Assembly: GCA_012064415.1 (NCBI GenBank)
Contig: SSNU01000255.1
Coordinates: forward strand, 29,613 to 93,612
Origin: Gyrodactylus bullatarudis
Lineage: Eukaryota > Platyhelminthes > Monogenea > Gyrodactylidea > Gyrodactylidae
Reading direction: 5' to 3'
Length of the DNA: 64,000 nucleotides
The notes beneath the pieces were generated by a model that was not told the DNA's origin, made no database searches, and saw nothing but the letters and a program-made list of their open reading frames with translations. Each line of letters starts with the position of its first letter. Within the stretch, counting starts at the first letter, position 1. The position numbers and the translations under genes were made by a program. Below are positions 48,501 to 60,500 of the stretch, one piece after another.

Positions 48501-51500
48501 TTTTTATCAGAGAAATAAATGATTTCTTTGTAGAATGAACCGTTTGTTTTCACCAAAGATGGAGTACTGACAGGATTTTCAGTTGATTTACTTAATGAGC
48601 TGAGTAAAATTTTGAAATTTTCCTATCAAATTGAAATACTGCCATCAGATGTTGTGAAATCCAATAAATTATTCGCTGATGACGAATCTACACTTGCAAT
48701 CGAGAGTGTCTTACTTGGAGTAAGTAATTTTTACCACAAAATAAGACATGAAAGAAAGATTTTTATGAATTCGAAGAAATTAAGAGAGCTAGAAAAATGG
48801 ACATTTTAACCCTTTATGCTCCAAATTATTTTATCACAAAAATTAGTCACGCTGATTTCGAATCTAAAGCTAGTTGGCATAAAGTTGAGAATTTATTATT
48901 TACTAAAAAAACCCAATATTTCTCTCCGGATTCACAGGAAAAAATAATTTTTTGAATTCTAAAACGAAATAAGCTAATAACATGTCTGACCAAAATGAGG
49001 CCGTTTTTCGAATTTCGAAAATGCACCAAATTTCCACTTTTTCAACTTTTGAGGTCAAAATTTTTATCGATTTTGATGATTCGAAGCAGTTAAGTGATGA
49101 TATTTGGGATCAATATTGAACCAAGAATTCGAATCTGGCCATAGAGATAGCAAAGATCTTACTGTTTCCGAGAAAAAGTTAAACTTCCAGATTTTGGATT
49201 ATTTGACCTCGTGATAATCGAAAAATTCAAATGGTTCTATTTACCACAGTAATAACGAGTTTCAGTGAACTTCTACAGGTGAATTTGAATTCTTCGTTCG
49301 ATAGTGATACTAAATATCATCACTTAACTGCCTCGAATCATCGAAATCGATAAAAATTTTGGGTTCAAAAGTTGTAAAAGTGGTACATAATGATCAGATT
49401 GAACTTTTTTAATATTCACATGTTGTTAGCTCAATCCGTTTTAGAATTCAAAAATTCCTTTTTCTGTGAATTCGGAGATTAATAAGTTTTTTGCAAAAAT
49501 AGTAAATTCTCATCTTCATGTCAATTCGGTTTATATTTGACTAGATTTTCAAGCAACCTTAGTCAGCATCAGTGAAAGACTATCTGTTAATAAGCAATAC
49601 TATTGTAGTTTAACCTTTCAAGTCCGAGTGGAACATATATGGGACTGGTAACTTTCACAAGCCATAATTCTGTCTAAATAATTAATTTAAAAAATCATTT
49701 ATCAGCCACTTTTCTGAAAGAAGAATTAATATTCTTTCGAATGAGCTATGACTTATTGAGCTAAAATAGTACATTGAGAAGTTATGACAATTAAAAATGC
49801 CTTGTTTGGAGAAAAATATTAAAATTTTTTGAAAAACCACTCTCAGAGATCGAATAGAAAAAAGGATATTAAGGTTTAAATAATATAATCTCTTAGTAAA
49901 TATTAATTTTTACTAGTCCATTTACTGATTTCTCATTTTCACGGGGTGGATTTCAGTGAAACTGGCAAATATCATTTTCCATTTTTCCGGGAATATTAAC
50001 GATGTTCCATATTCACGAGTGATCACTGTTCAACCGCTAATTTCACATTTTCCCGATAACATATTTAATTTTTTTTCCGAAATTAGGATGCAGATATAGC
50101 CATTGGTAACATAGCGATAACAGATAAAAGATCAAGAAATATCGATTTCATTAGAGATTATCATTTCTACTCAACAAGTATTCTGTACAACGAGAAAGTC
50201 TCAAATCGACTTGAAGGAAATTTATTCAGTTTTACAATCACTTTTGATTGGCAAACATGGCTATTGTTACTCTTTTCAGTCATTTTGGTCGCTATCGTCT
50301 TGGCACTTGTCAATATTATATACCCAGAAGGTGATGATTACCGTCTTTATGATGTAACCTTTATGGTTATTGCAAAAATATTTCATGGGGCCTACTTTCG
50401 TCGTCCAAAGACAAATGCCATACAAGCATTGCTTACTTTCTGGGAATTATTTGTGCTGATATTCATCTCTATATTTATTGCCAATTTTAGCGCCATCAGA
50501 TCCTATTACAATATCAAACCGAAACCACAAACTTTGGATGTGAGTTTTTTTTAATACTCTCTGAGACTTAGTTTCAACAATAAAATCAGTCTAATATTTT
50601 CAGTTAGAGTTTTTCTCGCTTATATTCATTCGTACCAAAAAGGTTGAACTAATAAAAAAATTCTAGTGATTGGAACTCTCTGAGTTGATGATTCCAAAGA
50701 ATTTCGAATCCTTTTTTCAGTGTACATTGAAAAAAATTGAACTTTTATCAAAGATTTTAGTATAGGTTTTACCGTTAATCTTATTACTCTTAATAGTTTC
50801 AAGACCCTCTGGCAATTGAGTTAAACTTTAAACCGGAAACACACACATTTTTTGGATCCAATTATGAAAAAAGTTCCTAAGTTTAGGAATAAAATATATT
50901 TCCAGAAAAAGTTGAATCGGAAAAAAGAATGAAATTTTGAAAATACACATTTTTTCCATTTTTTAAAGCAATTGATTGCTGATATTAGAGATCAACAATA
51001 GACAAAAAACTCGTATTCTCTTTAAGAAGTTCACAAAACCCCCTTATCGTTGTGGGAAATTGAAATTGTTCTCTTACCCTCTATGGCCAAATTTGAAGAA
51101 TTGCCTTAAATCTTCGAAAACATAAAAAATTTTGTTCAAACGTTGAAAAACGGAAAATTTTTCGCGTTCCTCGAGAAAAATGAATATTTCTACTAATTCA
51201 GAAAAATATTGAGCTTTTTATTTCAAGATCAATCACAGGTTTTAATTGTCAATATTAAAGGTTGTAAAAGAATTCTGTCGATATTATTGGTTTTGTATGT
51301 TTCTTGAGACAAGTGAAGTATTATTGATTGAAATTTTGTTGAAACATTTTTCTCTATTCATGTAGAATCTTATAATTGAAGATTTATAAGTTAATCTTTT
51401 TCAAGTTCTTGATTAAATACTCTGCTATTAACTTGGGTTTTTTTGATCCTTTATAATCCCCAATAAATTTTCCATTCTTGAATGTTTTAAGTGTGGGAAC

Positions 51501-54500
51501 TGAATCGATGCTGAATTTCCTGCAAACCTTTTCATTTTCTGAACAATCAATCTGAGCCAAAAGGATTTCAGGATATTGCTTCGAGAGTATTTCATCCACT
51601 TCCTCAAATACAGGAGCGAATTTCCTACAGTGTCTGCACCAAGGTAGATAAAATTTTACCATAATAAGATCGGCACCTTTTATTGCTTTTTTATAATCTG
51701 ATTTGCTCAGATCAATCACAGAGGATTCCAAGTAGAAATACCCAAATGTCCACAAAAGAATACAAAACTTTTTCATAGATTTAAAATTGTATTATTTTGA
51801 TTAGTAAATTACTTTTATATCATCTCATGGGTTTCTCAAAAGAATTTCAATTATTCTTTAACCATGATATCAGTCGAGAAATATTCTTTTGCTAAGAAAG
51901 AATTTTTCATCAAAACGTTTAAAGTAAATTTTTTACTAAGCTTTATTTTATAGGGCTCCAACTTAGATTTCGATCGACTTCTTCACTATTTGAATCATAA
52001 ATGGAATATTTCTATTGGGCCAGATCTGAAAACTATTCAAAATCAAATAACCATTTTTATCAATTCCTAAAGCCCCAGTTATAAGAATTATTCTTTTCAC
52101 GTAATCGAAAATATGCCTCTTCTCTGTATATTCAATTGGTTCGAACTCAATTTATTTTTCTCTAAGACTTCTTGGCTGAGGATAGGCAAGCACTTTGAGT
52201 TTGAAAAAATTTTCTGTCAACTTTTGAAAGTATAGTGTGGTAAAAACCTTCGAAGAGAGCTCAGTATATTTCCAATAAACTGAGACAAGACATCAATTTA
52301 ATGACAAAAGATTAAAATTTTAAGAATGAATTGTCATTTCTGATTTGTTTTCAGTCTAGACGCTCAAAGACTAATTCTATTTGAGGTTCCAAGTAACTTA
52401 TCAGTTATTCAATAAAACATTTTGTGTTATGATTACTATGGTAATCATATTCCTCATTTTATTCCTTCTCAAGATGGTCATTTTACATAATACTGTATGA
52501 AGTTTTCGTCTGTTTACTTTAAACCTAAAGGAATTTTTTAAAAGATAAAAGTTCTTGTAAAATTCAATGAATTTTCAGTTATTATTTGTTGTAAAAAAGC
52601 TAGTTAAACTTTATACTTGATAATTACTAGAAACTATCCTTCATATCAATGATATAAGAGTGAAAGAGTGATCAAAAGTTGATTTTTAAAATCACAGTTA
52701 GACAAGAAATCAGATATACTAAACCAGATTCTTAACTTTCTTGAAAAATTATTCTGTTTATGAAAAAGAACTTTAAACGCCTTTAAATCTTGTAGTAGGA
52801 GAAGAATTACATCTGATTTGTATTTCACAAATCCCCTGATAACACATTTCATCGTAGAGGACTTGACAAAATAATTGAAATTCTTTATTTCCTATTCAGT
52901 AAAATAGAATATAGAAAAAGATTTTATATAAAATTATCAAAGCTTAGGCCAATATTAGATTTCTCGGCCATTGGTCATCCAAACCTCTCGACGGTGGCTG
53001 TCTTTCATTTGCCTTCAAAAACCAAATACTATTCATGTATTCATAATCTCGTACATATCAGTTTTAACCAATCAGACTTTTCAGTCTTTTAATCTGCAGA
53101 GGTTAATTGATCGATATCTGATTCCTGCTCAAATAAAATAAAGCCCGTCAAGTAAAAAAACGCGCTTCAGGTTGACTGAGGTAGAGTCTGAAGAGATACG
53201 GCAAAATTTTTAATTTTTCCCTATTAGATCAGATTAGAGGCAACCTTCTCTGATTTTAAATTTTGAGTGTAAAGTTAAAAGAAATTCGATTTCCGTTTCA
53301 AAGCTTGACGAAATATATATTTCAATAATTATTTAAAGAGATTGGTAAAAATCCAATAAATATGTTCTGATAGGTTCGACTCTTCGATCACCCGTGTATA
53401 TCTCTTTAAGTTGTCCTTTGCTGAATATCTTTAGCTTTGGGACAGAATTTACATCATATTCCCTACAGATGTCTCTGTATTTTGAGCAGCTCACTTGAGC
53501 CATAAGGATTTCTACATCATCAATTTCAGCAATTTCATTACTAACCGCCTCATAGATTGGTTCAAATGCAATACAATGTGGACAAGTGGGCAAGTAGAAT
53601 TTGACCACGGTCATCTTAGAACTCTCGATAGTGCTGGCAAAGTTGAAGTCTGACAACTCTACCGGAGATGAATTTACATGGTGGCATAGACTTAAAATGA
53701 ATATAATCCAAATCTGCATATTGAGTTTAGTTATCAGCTTTTAGCCTCGATAAATCTTTTATAGGCTATTCAACTTTAGAGTGTAATACATGGTAGATGG
53801 TTATGATTGGTCGTCAACATGTTTATTTCTCACGGTTGCTTTTCTATCTGAAAGTCCTTTAATTTCCTGAAAATTGTTGCCAGGATATAAGATTTTTACA
53901 TCCAGCCTATATGAGACCTTATTTTATAACTTTCGATATCATCCAAAGATCTTTATCTAGTCTTAATAGAAGGGTTTATGATCGATACGAGAAATACAAT
54001 CGATTGATTATCAGCTAATGATTTTCAGTAATAGATATTGCAATCAACATCATTGATAATTAACAGTAAATGATGAATATCATTTTGATTGTTGAGATGA
54101 AATATTTGACTTTTCAATAGGTAAAATAAAAATCTGATTAATTTTACATAACTGAATAAATGAATAACCAGAAAAAATTCAGGATTTGAATGAAAATATA
54201 TTCAAGTTACATAAAAATATTCAAAAATCTCAAATCAATGATTTAAATGCAAAATGTAACTTGAGGAGTGAAGATTTGCTTTTTATTGATTCACAAATAT
54301 TCGAATTCTATTGGTCCTCCACTGAGTTTTTACAGGGCTCATACTAAAACTACTGCTCTTTGTTATTTAATGTTGAAATCCTTTTACAGTTTGATAGACA
54401 AATACTAGTGAAGATATGATTAAAAAGAATTTATTAAAAATAAAAATGTAGGTTGAATGCAAACTTCTCAGAATTTTGCAGCCGAATATTGCTTGAAGAT

Positions 54501-57500
54501 GGTGTACAAATTTCAATAGTCTATAACATGACCGTCTGATTTACCATGTACAGCATCAAATAATTCCCTCAGATAGTTTTCTAATGCTTCCACTGTCCTT
54601 GGCCCATTATACGTATCTATTTTTTCACCTCTGTTGAATACTTTGAGTGCTGGAACAGTTTTGACCATGTTCCTTGTGCACAGTTTCTTGAAAAGTGAAC
54701 AATCAACTTGAGCGAAAGTTATCTGTGAGTTTGTCTTGGAAAGATCTCTGGCAGTAGCCGAGTATATGGGCGCCAGCTGCTTGCAGTACTTGCACCAAGG
54801 CATGTAGAATTTGACCATGACCAAATCACTTTTGCCAATGGTGCGTGGGAAAGTAGCAGGAGTCAACTCCACTACATTTGACTGAGCAAAAGCAAAGAAA
54901 GTTACAACGATTATCCAGTAGGTCTGCATGCTCTACTTTTTGTGAATGATGAACGCTTCGAATCTCTATTTATAACCTGACATGTTGTTTTGGATTCTTA
55001 TTGGACGATCAATCATCGTGTTTATCTTCGATAAATATCAATCATCATCTTCAACACTTCTTTCGACCTGTTTTATATTTAAAGCTTGTTGGCATGAAGA
55101 TGAAAATTTACTATTTTTAGAAAAAACTCGATATTTTTCTCTGGATTCACAGAAAAAAATAATTTTTTGAATTCATAAACGAAATAAGCTAATAACATGT
55201 GGATACTCGAAGAAATTCCGAAAAAATTCGAACTGACCAAAATTAGACCGTTTTTCGAATTCCGAAAATGCACTAAATTTTCAACTTTTGAGCTCAACAA
55301 TGCTAAAAATTCAAATGGTTTGATTTCCCACAGTAATAACAAATTTCAGTGCAAGACTCCCTGACAATTGAGGACGAAACATCTGTTAATGAAAGATGAT
55401 GCCAGAGAATTTCAAAGAGATAAGCGCTTTATTTCGGGAATACTCTTCAGTCTATACATGCCAATGTTTATATATTTTTTTAATATCCACATGTTATTAG
55501 CTTATTTCGTTTTTGAATTCAAAAAATTATTTTTTTCTGTGAATCCGGAGAAAAATATCGAGTTTTTTGTAAAAATAGTAAATTCTCATCTTCATGTTAA
55601 TATGTTTTAGTAGTATTTATTTTTTTGAACGATAATATTGTCGAACTTCATCAAAAATATTACTATTATTTGGTTCTGAACTCATGAGAGAAGGTTAGAG
55701 AAAACGGACGTATATTATAGTGATTAACGTTATATTTCGCCAGGTCTCTTCAGACTCTACCCTGGTTAACATATAAATACTATCACAATGCGAAATTTTT
55801 GTGCACTTCCATTGGTTGAGCTGATTGTAAATCGTATCGAAGAAGTCAGGGGGGGAGGGATCACTTCTCATTTCACATTTTGCCTCTTCAGGAATGCATC
55901 AATTTGTAACTGACCAGTGGAACCTCTTCTTCTTCGTTTAGTCGCTGAGCGTTTTTCGTTCTTTCTCTTCTCGCTAATTACAGGTTGGCTTGTAATTTGA
56001 TTATCAACTGTTGACTTCTCTTTAGTTTCAATTATTACCAACTCTGAACCTGTTGCTGGGGCGGAACTCTGGATATTAACAATTTGATTATCGGCTACAG
56101 CCAACTACTCATTATTTTCACTTCTATCCATTTGAGTTGAGCTTACGCGAGGGGGTGGGGCATTTGGTTTCAGAATGTTGCTAATTTTTGTCAGCTGTTT
56201 ACTTTTTATATGAAGACCTTTGGAACCAAGTTTTGATGCTAAGATTTTTTTGTACACAAAGATCTGGCTTCCATTTCGTAATGTAGTGGCCTTCTGCGCT
56301 GTTCAGCATAGATTCTCTCACACGACAGGGGGCACTTGGATCGACTTGATATAGAATTTTGAAGTTAGACTCATCTAACTTTTTTTGTAAAAATAGTAAA
56401 TTCTCATCTTCATGTTAATTTGTTTTAGTAGTATTTATTTTTATTGAATGAAATTAGAATTTGACTTGTTGACAAATTACGCTTGTCAGAAAAAATTTCT
56501 TTGCTGGTTTTCCTGACCAATCTGCAAGATATTCCTTCTATTGACTTTATCCCATGTTCAAATTTTGAGTATAAAATTCGAGCACATTCGTAATAAAAAA
56601 TTAGATTCTTAATTTTTTAAATTCAATAAAATAAATATATTTAGAGACAGATGTACATTAGATTATCAAGAATGATCTCTCCAGTGTTATTATAGCTCAA
56701 TCATAATTCCGTAATTTTTATCCAAGCATATGAAATAATGTGTTACTGACCAATAAGATACGACACTTATTCTCAATATATAAATGGCAATGTAACTTCC
56801 TCAAAATAAAAAAAATATTTCTCAAAAATCACAAGATGCAGATCTGTTTTGTGTTTATTCTGACTTTCCTTGCTATTTCACAATCGGCCCCAGTTCAGCT
56901 GACAGAGGCCAATTTTGAAAGTACCCTCATGAATTATGATTTGGCCTTGGTTAAGTTCGATGAGGCCTGGTGTAAGACTAGCCAGAAGTTCGCGCCAGTA
57001 TTTGAAGCTCTCGTTGAGGACCTCACCAAGAAAAACTCTCCAATTTTACTAGCTCAAGTTGACTGTTCGAAGAATAAGAGTTTGTGCAAAAGGACAGATG
57101 TCAAATCAATTCCAAAGCTCAAAGTCTTTAGTACGGGAGTTCTTATCGACACTTACCAAGGACCTAAGACTGCATACGCAATTGAAACTTATCTTGCAAA
57201 TCTGTACAAACAAGTAGTTCAAGCCTTGAAAGTATGATTCAATAAAAATAATTGGTCATCACTGATGACTCATCAGTATGTTTCGTTATTTGATTGAAAA
57301 AAAACTCATCTTGCTTTGTCTTTTGGGGAGATTTTTAGCAATAAAAACTGAGCTTGAAATAAAGGCCTTATTTATATAAAAAGATAGATTTTCGATCAAA
57401 AAAATAAATCGAATAAGATGAATGAGTCTGTTTGCTCAACTTCTGCCGCATCAGGGTCAAAGAAAAGGATTCATTGCCCAATTTGCCCATACAACAGAGA

Positions 57501-60500
57501 TAGAAAAAATACAGAAATATGTGATAAATGTGGAAAAGCTATTTGTAATGTTCCTTTAGTTTATATTTGTTCAAATTACAAATGAATTGTATGGAAATTT
57601 GAAAATAAAACCAAACTTTTACCAATTTTTAACATTTCCATTTTTGTATTTTGTCTTTCTTTTCTAATGTCTAATTATTCAGCATTTTAACTCATTTCTG
57701 CATTCAAATTTCTTAGTAAACGAAAAGATGTATTTTTTGGTTTTCATAAATGCTTAGTCAATATCTACTCAATACGATTGAAAAGATTTGGAACGATTTT
57801 GAGAGTTATTTCTCATGTAAATGATTTATGATTCAAGGGCCATAACTCCACTAAAAATATTTTCAACACGATCTAGCATTCTTTGCATTAAAAGCTATTA
57901 TCTCTAAATGTTAGAAGTCAGATAAGCAGGTGTCAATTCCATAAGAGAGTCAAATAATATTCAACTCACGGCGGCAGATGTAGACGCGTTTCTTCCTTAT
58001 TAGAACTCGTCAGTACACCATAGCCAGGATTCGAACCCGGGTCTTCAACGTAGTGAGGCAATGCTTCTTATGTAATTGACACTTGCATGATTAAAAAGCT
58101 GATATAATTAATCTAAATTCTGCTATAGATAACTCTGAAAGTTAGGAATAGAAATTTCAGGCTCAAGAACCAAACCAAGTTCAAGAATTTTACTCTTTTA
58201 CCAATTCTCTTGTCTTAAAGACTGTGAATTGAGAGCAAAATCAAAGAAATTGCATTTATGATGCAAGATAGAGCTTCCCATAAAATCTGTTCATGTTCCT
58301 ATAGCTTATCAGTCAACCACCACTTTTCGTTAATCTCACAAGCTTTACATGTTACTTAATGTATTTAGGTAGGAATAGAACATGAATAGACCAAAAATAT
58401 ATCGAAAATTTTATCGCAGTTTCATGAACAAGGGTGGCCAATGAGTTTCGCAACTGACTGTAACATCTAGGTGTGTGAGAAGACAACCTCCATCAAGTTA
58501 GATTCATACGTATATATTAACCTGTGACTACACTTGGCTAGTAGGTTAATTTTCTAAAAGCATGATTCGTGTATTAATAAATCGGCCATGTGATAATTTC
58601 GTCCAAGGGGTATTTGAAAAATTGGTGACTTGGACCTTTTAGAATCATTCTTAACATTTTTTGAAATTTAACAATGAAAATCATAAGCTGTGAGCATATA
58701 TAAATTTTGGTTTACTTTAGGATCTTAGCACAGTCCTTAAATTGGATACAATCTTACAAGGAAATTCCGTTTTATTCACGCAATGGTTAAATAGCGAAAA
58801 CTCAAAAGATCTTAGTCTTTATATAACAAGTAGATTTATAAAAGACAATATAGTTTACAATGTAACCCAAGCTATTGACAAGGTGAAAAACTCTGAGGGT
58901 TTCTATATCAGTGACGATTTCACACTTGATTACTTTGCACAAAAGGAATGTCTCAAGAGATCCGGGTCATTTTACTCTGGTGAATTCGGTATGGCTGTAA
59001 AGATTAAATTTCTCTACACTAAAATCATCCAGAACGCTGTCAATGAAATGGTTTCGCAAGGCAAAGTTGATGAAATATATCAAAAGTAATTTATAAATAT
59101 CATTGAAATGTAATGAAGAAAATAAAAATAACACCGGACACTGATATCATTGATCAATGATCAATACTAAAAGTTTAAGATTAAATGAAAATTATAATTT
59201 ACAATTAAGAAAATCAATTAAATAAATAAATTTTGTAAATTTTTAACCCTTACTTTAGGGGCGATTATTTTCGGAAATTATCAGTTATTATGCAGCTCCG
59301 AATAGTATCAAATAATCTGTTTCATAATAGACTCTAAATAAATCTCAAAAAGATATCTAACCTCTATTTGAACCACGATTAATAGATAGAAAATTCAATA
59401 AAAGATCGACTCTCTTAGAAGATAGTTGAGTTGAGTTATATAATAGGTTTAGAAGAATTACTCAGAGCAATTAAGCGTTAAAGAAATTAATGAGCTTTTC
59501 AGCGAGAATTAGCTATGAATATTGTAGCTAAAACGTACTGAAATAGTTTAGCATACACCAGATATATGAGGTGTATTCCCCTCTGCCCTTTTAGTACGTT
59601 TTAGCTACAACATATATATTAACTGAATATGAATAAACCTACTTGACATGAAGATGAGAGTTTTTACAATATATATTTTTCTCCGGATTCACACAAGAGA
59701 ATAATTTTTCGAATTCTAAAACGGAATGAGCTAATAAGATGTGGTTATTCGAAAAAATTCCGAAAAACTTGAATCTGACCAAAATAAGGCCGTTTTTCGA
59801 AAAACGAAAATGCACCAAATTTCCACTTTTTCAACTTTTGAACCCAAAATTTTTATCGATTTCGATGATTCGAAGCAGTTAAGTGCAGATATACGAGACC
59901 AACATTAGACGAAGAAATATTCGAAAGACGGCCTAATTTTGCTCAGATTCAATTTTTTTTCGGAATTTTTTCGAATATCCACATCTTATTATTCCGTTTT
60001 AGAATTCAAAAAATTATTCTTTTCTGTGAATCCGGAGAATAATATATTTTGTAAAATTAGTAAATTCTCATCTTCATGTCAACTAGCTTTGAATAATTTC
60101 TTGTTTATTTAATTTTTGGTGTTAATTTTCACCACTTATTTATATTAATAGATTATTAAAAATATTATATTATTATTAAAAAGGTTTAGACTATTTAGAT
60201 TTTAGTTTTGGTAAATGTCAATAACTGTTATAATAACTGTATTTAATTTTAGATATATCAAATCCAATTACGACTATAGTAAACTCTGTTACAATACGAT
60301 TGATGATCAGCTAAGCTTCAATTTAACATCATCGACATTTTCGATACCGCTGAATGAGTTCCTTGGAATCATCATCGTTTTAATCGTGTGCTGCGTGCTT
60401 GCCTTGATTGTAACGATTGCAGAAGTCCTTCTTATCAAATTTGTAAAGGTAATCTTGCTTGATTCTGTCACGATTATCTAACAGGATCTTTTAAAAAGGA

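Noticed and set aside
48847..49029. Minus-strand open frame of 60 residues
   Set aside because: It is inside a family C foldback arm, and a similar frame at 55079-55342 comes from another copy of the same repeat.
58018..58078. Functional tRNA gene
   Set aside because: A good B box and T-arm but no acceptor stem or D-arm in the right place; listed as a tRNA-like repeat instead.
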